Origin: Paracentrotus lividus
Lineage: Eukaryota; Echinodermata; Echinoidea; Camarodonta; Echinidae
DNA: 64,000 nucleotides
Assembly (NCBI GenBank): GCA_940671915.1
Contig: CALNVZ010002974.1
Coordinates: 13,343,022-13,407,021, forward strand
Reading direction: 5' to 3'
Position numbers and translations under genes: made by a program. Below, piece by piece: positions 1 through 12,633 of the stretch. The notes beneath the pieces were generated by a model, which worked only from the letters and a program-made list of their open reading frames with translations, did no database searches and was not told the DNA's origin. Numbering within the stretch: position 1 is the first letter of the stretch; each line of letters opens with the position of its first letter.

Positions 1-1709
1 CAGGCGTAAAGCACATTATCAACTCAACTCTCCATGGGTTGGCTGCAGCGTTGCTGTCGAATTCAATTACTCCAGACAAATCTCATTTTGATTGATGTTA
101 ATAAAACATACATTCTAAAGAATGATGTACACGGAGAGTGTACGTAGAATTCAACCAAATTACTAGGCTTTTTTCATAATTTAATACAATCTCTAATTAT
201 GTTTAAAGCATCTAGCCCTAAACTGTTCTTTCTCAAAGTTACATTTATGCTCTCAATATGAATATGTACTCTCTTTTATCACGATTTTGTGTTGAAAAAA
301 AAGTTTCAATATCTATATTTTTGCTTTACATGGATTTTAATTAATGTACATGTAACATGAGCAATTTTAATGTTATCAAAGATCCATAGGTATTTATAAT
401 CAAATTATATTTATTTTCCAACTAATATAGTACATGTATATACATGTACCTGTCTCTCATTCTTTCTTTCCTTATCTCTCTTCCTCTTCTTCGCCCTTCC
501 CCCTTTCTTTTCTCTCTTTAGTCCCCCTCACCACATAACCACCGCATCCCCCTACCATGAAGCTACACTACACCACCGAGAGACTGGTATGCCAACAATT
601 TCAGTCAATTACCGCAGCCCAACGGCTAGGCCCCTCTGGACATAATGTACAGATAGAAGGCATGTAGGCACAATGATTAGGACCTATACTGGGAACCCTA
701 TGTAATGCTATATTTCAGGCTTAGATAAGGACTGATATGCGTGTGATGTAAATGTAGGATTAGGTCATAATAAATCATCAAGCTTTAGAGCCTGCAGTGG
801 AATGGTGGGGTATACCACTCGCAATATATTATGTTGTAATATATGACACAGGCAAGCAATAATATAGTCATAATCATCTGTTGACAACAAGTACTGTACA
901 TTTAAGTTTGTAGATTTTCCACAAAAAGACAGTTTCTGCGGGAAGGCGACGAGTTGCAATTTGGGGGTTCTGAGAAAGTATAGTAGTACATCTAGTACAC
1001 GTATCTATGTAAAGTATATTCACTAAAATGCTACCCCTCCCCCTCATAGAGGGAAAAAAAATAAAACGTCTATCATTTAACAAGGTGGGTTCAATTTCTA
1101 AAAATATAGTTTTGGTTTCGGAATCCTTTTTACTGCAGTGTAAAAGATAAATTAGAATATCATTTATCATAGAAAACAATTTCTTTTTAATCTGGAATAG
1201 TTATAGTCAGATCACATGTGCACTAAGAAACACCAGTACAAAGCGCCCTCAAATATAAATCATCATTATCAAAACAAGCATACTGATTTAGCCTTGCATA
1301 TAAATGGAAACTAGCTACCCTAATGGTTTCATATCTTCATCGGATGTACATATCATGTGAGTGAAATAACATCTATAATAAACTAAAAATATATGTGCAC
1401 TTTGTCTCGTAAGTTGCCTTTACTGATTATAAAGCCTATATTTCAAATATGTTAAACAATAATACATTAGCTCCATGCAGGTGACATTTTATAGAATTAA
1501 TCTATGTGCTTTCCCATAACTATTCTCTAAGCTCGTTCAAACATAATGTCACTTTCCTTGCATCTTTTAGCAAGTACGTTTAGTTATATTCTCTCCCCCC
1601 CCCTCTCTGTCTCTTTCCATTTCTTATCTCACGATTTGTGTCTTACTGTCTTCACTCTCTTTTTCCCCCTTTCTTTCTTTATTTATTTCTTTCTTTCTCT
1701 CTCTCTCTC

Positions 1710-1744
<35 letters not shown>

Positions 1745-4700
1745 TACTCTTAATCTCTCTCTCTCTCTCTATTTCACTAACTATCTCTCACCAAAGTAGA
1801 AATGCTGATTACAAACATGCAATTAGTAAAATAATCTAAAACATATTAATGGTCTCACTTTCTTGTAAGCCACGTGTAACATTCATTCATGCGATGTCTA
1901 AACATTTTCTACATTAAGAAGACAAAGGCCACATATACTTGAGATTAGATATCAGAACTATGAATGGGGTATATATGTTCGCTTTGGAATAAGATACAGT
2001 GTAAATGGGGCATACATTGTCGCTTTGAAAGTTATACTTCTCAGACCAATTATTAATGTCTTCAAAGTAGCAGCTAATGATCCCAGAAAATACAGCTCCT
2101 AAATAGTACATTAAAGTCACAACAACATAAAACTGACCAAATTCAGCTTGCCCAGGAAATATGTTACTTTATCAACTATCATTTAGTCTGGAATCAATTT
2201 AACAGTGTAAATGGGGCACAGAGATGGTCTGTTTGGTAGCTCAACTTTCCAGACCACATCTCCACCAGAGGGATGATCTCCAAAACCCAGATAGTCTGAG
2301 AGTAAAATCACACTATTACGGGGCTGTTCGGTTGAAATAGTAAGGATTCCTGCATAGAGCATGAGTCATGAATTCTTGAAGAGAGTACATTGCTAACCTT
2401 TGCATTCCAACTTAATGCTGGCTGACAGCCATTTTGAACATAACTCATAGTCTAGGAATTTTAAAGGATAAATGTTTTGTTCACATAAATATGAAATCAG
2501 GAGAGAAAAGAGTGAAGTGAATAAAAAAGTGATTTTTTAACTATCTTCATCACAAGAGGAATAAGAAAAGGCATTTCTATACAAAAGTGCAAAGGTATAA
2601 TCTAAATTTTTATCAGCATATTTTGTTTGGGGAGAAATGATTTATAAACGGGGACACATGATGGTAAAGCTCAATTGTCAAAAATTAAAAGGTACATTAA
2701 ATATTCACTCAGGAAATTGCACATGACTGTGCCCAAAATTTAGTGTGTAAATCAAAATCATTCCTTAAAGGTAGATTACATACCATTCTTACATTCACAA
2801 CAGTGTAACATAGAGGGGAAAGAATCTACATACATACAGCAAAGAGCCCCCCCCCCCACCTCCCCCTAAAAAGTAAAGCAATTATAGTCCACTTCCATTT
2901 AATGAGGTGTTCGAGAGCAAGCCTATTACATGATATACGGAAAACGTATATGTAAAATGTATTTGAGATAAGAACTGGGAGGCTTGCATTATGATAACAC
3001 CCCGTTACCTGTATATCTGTACTCTATATAATGAACGCGGACTCTATCAGTTCAAATGAAATAATTGCCCTTATATTTCTTGATGTTCTCTACATTCCCA
3101 ATAAAAGTATTTCTTTAAGCATGGGCGTGAATTACAGGTTAATATAAACATATCTGGTTGACACTTGGGGTTGATGTTCTAATTTGTCTCTATGGCCGAA
3201 CTGTCAACACTAAATTCTGAGGTGGAGGAATTGCTTTCTAAATACAGTCCTCATCAATTACATAGAGGAAACAGTCTAGGTATTTATAGGTCTGGAATGC
3301 ATGTTGTCATTGCCTGTATTTTCTAAGAAATATTTTGTCTGCCGATAGCCTGAAGGTCCTTAAATAATTTCAGATCAAGGTAAGGCCCTTTTGGCTCTTA
3401 CGGTCTCATTTCTTCTTCCTTTTCTCCTCATATTCCTAGCCAAATAATAAACGTTTATGTTTCCTTTTTTCCAACATAACTTTTTTTTTTCATTATTAGT
3501 GCTAATTTTCAGATCCCCGCCCTTCTTGGTTCATATTTTTCTGATTCATTGCATCATTGCTGTGTTCCTTTCTTAAAATTTTTGAAATATATGAGGGGTT
3601 TTAAATACTATCCATTCTACACATATGAACTTTTTTCTACTTTTTCTATGTACCTACCTTACATAAAAACCAAGTTTCTCCTGTGTATCTCAGATTTTCA
3701 CTACTAATTATTTAAAATGTACGAGTTAAATCTCCTCCCTTCCCAGCAAGGTATGCCTACCAAAAGTATTGTCTCTCATCTTATCAAGAAAAATACATAC
3801 TGAATTCTCAAGTATCTAAAATTGAATACATGTTAGCATCTCTCTACACATCTCAAGTACGTCATATACTAGGAAAGAGCTACGATCCTATTGCAACCAC
3901 AGACATACATCAGGTTTAACTTATTCTATTCTTGCACTATCTAACGTTCTTGAGGCTGATGGCACACCTCGTTACAAGGACCTCCAAAGAATTCTTCTCA
4001 GGTCAATCGATGAGATGTTTAGATACAGCAGATGACAGATATTGCAGAACTGAACGCTGCATTACATGGCACAGATATTGCAATGCTCTGTTGACTTAGA
4101 GACTGGGTGGTGTTATGAGAAAGGGGAAGGATAAGGGAGTACAAGTCAACTTCAGAAGTATTATTAGAAACTATTTATTACTTTTTCCTAGATTCTCTAT
4201 CGTTTACAAAAGCCTGTTCAAAGGATAATTAAACTATATAGAAAGTATGGATTGAAGTATATGTCGTTTGAGTCGTTATCATAAAAAACTAGTAGAATGG
4301 GTTACTTTTTATAAAATTTGGGGACCTTTTAGATAGTGGGGAGATACAGAAGCCATCGGAAGAGTTGATCATCCACTGATAATAAAAATGACATTTCTAC
4401 AGAAGAGATAAAGTTCCAAATCCCCCCACTTGGAGGTTAAAATATAACTTTTATTTTGATAGAAGAAAGTTGATAGAAGAAAAGCCTCCTTTAAATTTCC
4501 TTTGTGTATGTTATACTCATTATTTTTGTTATTTCACTATCTTGCAGAATTCCTTAAAATGTGAAGAGATGAGTTTGGATTCTAATCAAGCCCCTCATAC
4601 TAAAGAGATACGGATAAACAAAATCCTTTTTGGCATGCAAGCATTAATGAAGTACATACAAAGGTAGATACTCTCGAAGAAGTTACATGTACTTGTACAT

Positions 4701-5177
4701 CAAGTGGTACATGTTAAATTAACCACAGAATCACATCTGCGAATCAGATCTAGAATTCTTTGGAAGTCATAGCGTAGGTTTGAATAAAGTGATTGGTAAT
4801 TACAGACGATATCTAAAGACATCTTGCACTGCAATCAGCATATGATTAATCAGGGATCCATAACTGATCCAGGATTCATGAGGGAGAGGAGGGGGGGGGG
4901 AGATTGTTAATTTTCAAAAGTCAAAACCCCATTTTTTTTTTCCAAGCAAAATCTGGACAGCTGAGATTGCTTTATTATTTCATAAAGGATTTGATCCAGG
5001 TTTTAGTGGGGGGGGGGGGGATAAGCATAAAGAAGGCACATAACATAATATTTCCATCCAATTCTATCCATGGGGGAGGGTCATTTCACTGGAGTCAGCC
5101 ATGCTCTTCTTGCCCTGTACAGAGTGCTTTTGAAATATTGAGTCAATCTTGGGTCAATAAATACAGCATCGTTCTCT
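1..5177. other. non-coding stretch left of the gene's last visible exon
   Basis: No exon with Ig, spectrin or other recognisable protein similarity on either strand. Content is AT-rich unique-looking sequence, a CT-rich microsatellite near 1540-1795, poly-C and poly-G runs (about 2850 and 5010) and short open frames with no family resemblance. It could be a long 3' intron of the minus-strand gene or intergenic. Confidence 0.6.
1540..1795. repeat. CT-rich low-complexity / microsatellite
   Basis: Long runs of CT and TTTC units. The open frame across it is Ser/Leu-only and is a composition artefact. Confidence 0.9.
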
Positions 5178-5179
5178 TA

Positions 5180-6026
5180 TACCGAGTGAGTCAAAAAAAA
5201 CTTTACACCTAGAAAAATGTCAATAAAAAGAACACCAATTTATAAACCCTAAATTATTTTACATATTCTGAAAGAGTAACTCCTCGCGCATCTTCTGGTA
5301 CCATTTTTGTGTGGTATGTCTTTACGCTTGGATGAACACGACGCATTGTTTGCGAACATGCAAATTTCGAATTGTGCCAGGGTGTGGATAAAATTGAAAC
5401 AAAAAAGGCTGACAAAAAAGCAACTCCATCATGAATTAAATAGCATAACTTTTTAACAAAAATGTCTTTCGCTTAATAACTTGGCAGGGGTGTTGTTACA
5501 CATATTGACTACATTTTGTATGAAAATTAGATTGACTCGTCAAGTAATGCACGAATGAGTACACATCAAAGAGTAAATTGCCACTGACAGACCTAAAGAG
5601 GCCTCCTAATACTTTTGAAAAGAGATTATTTTGTCTTTGACGTGTGCTCACTCATGCCTGACTCTACAAATTTATCTCATTTTTATACAGAATGTAGTCA
5701 ATATGTGTAACAACACCCCTGCCAAGTTATTAAGCGGAAGAAATTTTTGTTAAAAAGTTACGCTATTTTATTCATGATGGAGTTGCTTTTTTGTCAGCTT
5801 TTGTTGTTTCAATTTCATCCCCACCCTGGCACAATTCGAAATTTACATGTTCGCAAACAATGCGTCGTGTTCATCCAAGCGTAAAGACATACCACACAAA
5901 AATGGTACCAGAAGATGCGCGAGGAGTTACTCTTTCAGAATATGTAAAATAATTTAGGGTTTATAAGTTGGTTTTCTTTTTATTGACATTTTTCTAGGTG
6001 TAAAGTTTTTTTTGACTCACTCGGTA
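5180..6026. mobile_element. palindromic Tc1/mariner-like fold-back element (non-autonomous)
   Basis: Two arms of nearly 400 bp (about 5180-5575 and 5633-6026) are reverse complements with scattered mismatches, leaving a loop of about 55 bp. The ends read TACCGAGTGAGTCAAAA and its complement, and TA dinucleotides flank both ends as for Tc1/mariner target duplication. No transposase frame is present. Confidence 0.88.
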
Positions 6027-6349
6027 TATCCATGGTTTATCTGACATATGTTTGTAATTCAATAGCTAGCTGGTATCCATTCCAGAAAGATGGTTATATT
6101 TTCTCGTCATATGGAAATTATGGTATCAGTCAAATAAAAAGACTGGATGAGACAAGGCTCCTTTATAATTTAATTTCATCTCCAAGAGATATTAAAGTGG
6201 TAGTCATACATATAGCTACTCCATCTAGCGCTAATCAAGGATCATAGCTATGATAGAAACTTAGTAAATCATCAGTCTTCTGACATTTTGACGATGTCCA
6301 AAATAATGGCTAATTAATTACTTGTAAAATCACCTATTAACCTGTTGGA

Positions 6350-6430
6350 GACGAGATGATTTGGCTATAACACACATTTCCCATAGACCTCAGCCCGAAT
6401 ATATTCGGGCTCAGTCCCCAACGGGTTAAT
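6350..6430. repeat. hairpin-bearing short repeat
   Basis: Contains the perfect 20-base palindrome AGCCCGAATATATTCGGGCT (6392-6411) and a flank CACACATTTCCCATAGACCT. The same block recurs inverted at about 32311-32400. Family unknown. Confidence 0.75.
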
Positions 6431-6539
6431 AAACACTCCAATATCTAAAGGATGAGTCTATGGAAATGTGTGACCATTATATACAGTTCAAAATGGTTCT
6501 CCACCTTGTTGATTTGGTGATACAGAGTAACATTTATTT

Positions 6540-7745
6540 TGTAATGGCTATAAAGCTTCTCCATCTACCGGTAAGCAAGGATGATAGCCAAAGAATGAAT
6601 CATAAGAGTTTGTGACATATTGAAGATGTCCAAAATGATGGCTAATGAATGACTTGTAACATGATAGTTGATAAACACACAGATATCTTGGGCATGTTTC
6701 TTTGGAAATGATCATCATATATGGTTCAAGATAGTTCTCCACCTTATTAATTGGTGATAAAGAGTGACACTTATTTTTAATGGCTATTTTGATAAAAATC
6801 AACTCATGAATGGAAGGAATGACCATCATAAACTGTTCAAGATGATTCAATTGTCATTTTATTTTTGGTAATTTGCAGTTACACATACCTGCAATGGATA
6901 TCCTTATGAAACAACCATGTTGAACAGTTCAAGATGGTTCATTCCACATCATCACCATTGGCAATGACATAAGAAGAATGGCATTTCATCCAGCGATTAC
7001 AAGGGCTTTTGACCATGAGGCTCATCACTGCTAAAGTAGATCATCCCTCCCTTAAGGAACAATTAATTTAGTGACACGGAGTGACACTTTAGATATATAT
7101 CTTGATAAAATCTACTCATCAATAGAAGAAAATGACAATTATGAATTGTTCAAGGTGGTTATGAGCCATATTGATTTGGTAAAGCGGAGTGACACTCATC
7201 AATGGTAGGAATTACCATCATGGACTATTAATATGATTCAATCCTCATTTGTTTGGTGATATGTAGTTACACATAATACTTGCAATGGATATCCTTATGA
7301 AACGACCATAATAAACAGTTCAAGATGGTTCATTCCACATCATCACCATTGGTAATGACATGAAAAGAATGGCATTTCATCCAGCAATCTCAAAAGCCTT
7401 TGATTGACCATGAAGCTCATCACTGCTAAAGTAGATCATCCCTTAATAGTGAAATGGAGTGAGACTTTTCATATCTTGATAAAATCTACTTATCAATGGT
7501 AGAAATGACCATCATGGGAGGTTCAAGATGATTAAATCCTCATTTGTTTAGTGATACGCAGTCACACATGTTTGCAATGGATATCCTTATGAAACAACCA
7601 TCATGAACGGTTCAAGATAGTTGATTCCACAACATCACCATTGGCAATGACATAAGAAGAATGGCATTTCAGACAGCAATCTCCAGAGCCATTGATTGAC
7701 CATAAAGCTCATCAATGCCAAAGTAGATCATCCTTCCCTTGAGGC
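6540..7745. repeat. degenerate tandem repeat array
   Basis: Blocks with GGATATCCTTATGAAAC recur near 6896, 7285 and 7579, each followed by AAGATGGTTCATTCC-like sequence, CATCACCATTGG, ATGGCATTTCA and AAAGTAGATCATCC. Spacing is about 390 and 295 bp, so units have internal indels. Confidence 0.8.
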
Positions 7746-10700
7746 CATCCAATTTTCAAGAAATGTTTCATGCCGACAGGACAGGCCGTGATTGACCATT
7801 GGCATTGCTTTTGACAAGGCTAATTGACCATCAAATTCAAATTATTATTGAATTTGATTTGAGGCCTGTGGCTGGTCACTGTGGACCAATATGATTTAAA
7901 AATCCAATGTCAGTGACTGTCCTACAGCCACTCAAAGATAAACTACATGTTTATCATATAAACTACATGTGCATGTAAATATTCTGGAAACTAACCAAAC
8001 ACATCAGCTTTACAATTTGACATCAATCAAAATAGATATGCATTAACAGAAACAAAAAAGAACAAAATCTATTAAAATTCATCACTGTTGAGAAAGATAT
8101 GCTCAGTATTTACTAAGGCAATGGTACCTTGTCGCTCTTTGTATCCAAGTCAAGTGGTATAGGAAAGTCATCAAATTTCAAGGTGGCAGCACAAATTTAT
8201 TGTGCCAATTCATCTAAAAGTACAAAAAAAAGTATTTCTGCATGCAACATTTATATAGTGCAAAAGGCAAGCCAGGTGGTGGGCAAAATCTAGCATCTAG
8301 CTTTTTAGTTTTGCATGGCATACCCAAAAGATATATTTCTATTTTGGTCATAAGACCATGTAGGGTAAGATGATATCTATTTTTTTTACTCATTACCAAA
8401 TCATCATTGTGTAATTTGTTTTTTTTTTTTTGCAAATGAATGACTCAAATGTTGTAAGAAACTAAACAATTTTGCATTGAAAGATTGTGTTCAGCTCTTT
8501 ACATGTGCAATGAAGACATGCACTGCATGATAAATCATTCTGCACAATCATAATTCCCTTTCACAAAAGATTGTCTTCAGGATTACATGTACATGGACAT
8601 GTAGATATTGTGCCCGCATGCATCATTTGGCTATATATAAAATTGCAATCACATACGCACACATACAAGGAACTATAAAGGAAAGGTCAATCTTAAATGA
8701 TCTATGTCAATCAAGTGAATCCTATGAATTCTGGTGCCGTCCCAAATCAAACTCTATGTCAAATGATTTAAAATTGAATCAATTTGAGTCAAATGATTTT
8801 AGAATGACAACTATATTCTATGAAGCTGACCTTCCATTCATTTGAATGATGGGGAAATGATTTTTAAAATAAATATTGATTGTTCTTATAAAAATGTGAG
8901 ATTTAAACTTGTTATAAATGAGTATTGAAATTACAGTATATTAAAATCATTGATAAGCAATAAATTAAATCTGGCAACTTATAAATTAGAAGTTAGAGCT
9001 AATGGGTCAATTAATGGACGTATATAATCCCCATTACTGTTGGTGTGTAAATGCAGTTGAAAAGAAAAACAGGTACACAGGAAATCTATTTCTACAGGAT
9101 AAAACAAAGCAATCATTCTTTGAGGGTCAGAAGGTAGAAATTTGTAGCAGCAAAGTTTGGAGGTAAAAGGAAAGTTTGGCAGGGAATTTGGATTTTTTCT
9201 TTGGGATGCCAAAAACAATCAATTCATCATTTTGTCTTCTTACACATGTTTCCTATTTCTACCTGCAATTTACTATTTTTTGTCTCCAAAATATATTATA
9301 AAAAAGATATTGTCTTCTTTTTTACATTTAAAGTGCTGGTAATGCTCATTTCATAACTTAAACGGACATAACAAGAATCTTGTTGCTTTTGTAGCAAGTG
9401 CTGTATATTAATTTTGTGAGCATCAAGTTTTCACACAGGCAAATCATTATACCATGCATTTATGGCATGCATTATTTGTGTGCACCAACAAAAAACAATA
9501 ATTCTGTCTATTCTCAAAACATGTGTTGTTATTCAAAATCTAATTCACATTGAAAAACACAGGTTTTATCCAGCACTTTTTTTAATCTTCAATCTACAAG
9601 TATTAGTTTTTCTTTCTTCTATTCTTGTTTTTCAAGGTACGTCAAATCCACATATAGCATGCAGGTAGAAAGAAAACAACAAAAAAATGACACAAAAATG
9701 AATTGAAAGTCTTTGAATGCCAAAGAAAAATCCAAAACAAGAGAATTCAGGTTAGACAACTTAGGATTTATTGCTCTCTATAAACAAAGAAACAATCCAA
9801 GACATGAAATTCGAAAATGAGCACAAATCAATGAAAATGTTTACACTTATAACTTTGTGCAACAATTCATGAAGATCAAAAATATTACAGAAAATACAGC
9901 CAATTACAGTAGTATACATTTTGTGAAAATATGATCAATCCGGTTTCAAAATGACCAAAATATTTGAACTTGTACTTCATGCATTGCAAAAAACTCTGTG
10001 TATAAGAGTTGACAATAAATATTCCATCTTCACAATTCTAAGTCTTACAAAATTTCTTCATATGTACATTTTAACTATCAAAAAGATGATCTCTATTTTC
10101 AAGGATATACATGTATATCTAAAATAAGTCTAGAAGGTGCAGAGAATCAAGCAGATTTTGAAACAGAAGAGATGAATTTTAGAATACAGAAGAGCAGTGC
10201 AATTGCGGAAGAGAACTACATTGTAAGTGTACAACACGTTTGAGCCTACAGCATACATTTACTATACCCAAAACTTAAAATTAAAGACCAACATTTTACT
10301 GTCCTATTTTTTTTTTATGATTTTTTTTTTGTCTCTTTTTTTTTTGTTTAATATTAATATTCAAGATTTCAATTTTTTTTATTTTTTTTTAATTTATTTA
10401 TTTATTTTTATTTTTTTTTTTTTGGGGGGGAGGGGTATATTTTAAAATAAATAAGATTTCAAAACAAAATGTTTGACTTTCATAAAAGATGGATAGGGGG
10501 ATGGGACTTGCTTGCCATACAGTTTTATACAATATATGAAGAGGATTTTCTAAATACGGATAACACTGCATTACATATCGTATTATAGGAAAAGCCTTAC
10601 CTTTTTATTTGGGGAGGGGCAAATTTTATACACAAATATAAATACATATGGTCAGGTGGGGTCATGCTATATTCTGAGACAATTTTGAAGTCATTGTCTA

Positions 10701-12339
10701 CCAACACATGCAATATCCATTACAAAATGATCAGAAATGATTTCACACATATTGAAAGGTTCCATGTTTCCTGAGTGATCAGAGACTACGAAAGAGTATA
10801 TATAAAAGGTCAGTTTTCTCTTAACCGTATCTAAGCATTTATATCATGAAATAAATTGATGTGTTATGCAATATAGAGTTACAATTGTTGATAATATAAT
10901 GCCATAAGATGGAAGTAAACTTCAATCGGCCAAGAAGAAACTATACGTTTGGCAAGTCGCATCAGGACTTCCCCTGACTGCAAAAATCTTTTGATAGCAA
11001 TATTGTATGATCTGAATTCCACACACAAAACTACAACAATTATTGGAACTTGAAACATTAGAAAGATTGAATTATGAAAGAAGATTTTGTACAAGAGATC
11101 TCAATTTTGAAAGCTAATTTTTCTATTACACATTTCCTTCTATTGCACACTTGGACATACCAGGCGACAACATAATTTAAAAAGGCCATATTTATAAAAA
11201 TCAGAAACATGAAATTTTATTAAACAATGTGCAGATTATCTTCACATTTTCAATGAGACCATCAATCATAACTTCAACTTTTATGTACTTTTTAAAACAT
11301 GTTTCCCCAGTGTTTCTTTCTGTGGTTCTCTTTTAAATTTTAAAGTTAAAGAGAAATATAGAATGTGAAAAATTTATTTGTTCTATACATTATCTTACAC
11401 AGACTATTGTGCATAAGAAAAACATGTAAAATACATATGAATACAAATAGTGCAAATATGCTGCAAGTCGAATGGCAAGAATAATTGATATATAATCTAT
11501 CTTCATCTTTTGAGAATAATACAACTAATTGGCACATTGGTTTGCATAATCGATACATGGGTGAGCCTACAAACATGATCCAGATAACTAACGTTATTTC
11601 TACCAAAAATGAAAAAAAAAGAGCTAAAACAAATGGATTCCTAAAAGTGATGGAATACCTGCTGCTGTAGATTTCTAATAATTCAATGAAAACCATAATC
11701 ACAATTTCCTCAAGATTAAATACACCATCACCAATCATAATAACTAAATACACCTCCACCAGTTGTAAATTGGACAATTTGTATACATTACCAACCAGTC
11801 CAAAATATGATGTTTATCAAAAATTCAAAATGCCCCCACCAAGTTACATTTTGAAACCAAATAATTAAACATTTTAAGGGCACTTGGAGAGTGGCCTTAC
11901 CGAATACATGTACATGTAGTTCACCCTCTCCAATGGGCCAGAATACTGGCCCTTGGGGTTGACAGGGTTTAAAGCAAATTTTTAGATGTCAAGCTAATCT
12001 GGCAACCCTCTTTTTGTAAGACGAGTATGAACCAAAAATATTATAACCAAAAAATACTTTATGTCCACAAAAGATCAAATATAGCCTGAAAAAGGCCCAT
12101 TCCCATAGCTATGTTATTTTATACAGTAGTTTTTAACAGTGCAGAAAGGTTGCAGTAGAAACTCATCGAGAGTCGTGCGACAATTGCTTGTTCACATAAG
12201 ACAAGTGAATTATTGTGTATTAAGCCATGAAGGTTGAAAAACTGGGTTCCAAAATCAGTACTGGGAATGGGTTTGATTCAACAGATCTACTTTACATTTT
12301 GATGTGGCTACCGGCTTTTCCACTGGGGTGACAACTCAC
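7746..12339. other. non-coding stretch downstream of exon 48
   Basis: AT-rich with a poly-T tract near 10300-10430. The longest minus-strand open frame (11346-11777) is hydrophobic and matches no Ig or other pattern I know. It should be 3' intron or flank of the gene because exon 48 ends at a splice donor. Confidence 0.6.
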
Positions 12340-12633
12340 CTTTGATACGCAATGTTGCAACACAAATCGCTTCCCCGTAATCGTTCTTGGCGCGGCACTC
12401 GTACACACCGGCGTCTTCGTCAAAGACCTCCAAGATGTCTAGCTTGTAGAACTGGCCATCCTCGGAGATCTGAAACACGCCCTGTTCAACTCTGACCCCA
12501 TCCTTGAACCAGGAGACGACTGGCTTTGGGTCGCCGGTGATGCGGCATTCAAAGGTCAGAGATTCACCCTCATAGCAACGGCGGTTGCCAAATGTCTGGG
12601 CAAAGTGAGGTGCAGCCGTTGGAGTTTTTGGCA
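12340..12633 (-). CDS. exon 48: Ig14 in a single exon
   Basis: 294 nt. It begins PKTPTAAPHFAQTFG, then LTFECRITGDPKPVV, SWFKDGVRVEQG and GVYECRAKNDYGEAI. Both Cys and the Trp are present. It ends phase 1 at a good GTGAGT donor, so further coding exons must exist; none is recognisable in the 12.3 kb to its left. Confidence 0.87.

Noticed and set aside
1546-1839. Plus-strand open frame rich in Ser and Leu
   Set aside because: It is a translation of a CT microsatellite with no domain features.
11346-11777. 143-codon hydrophobic minus-strand open frame, considered as a 3' exon or membrane protein
   Set aside because: AT-driven composition and no similarity to Ig or any family I know. It also overlaps plus-strand open frames of equal quality, as random AT-rich sequence does.
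12308-12339. Terminal coding end through read-through of exon 48
   Set aside because: The frame does stop shortly after the exon, but a strong GTGAGT donor precedes it, so splicing is the better explanation.
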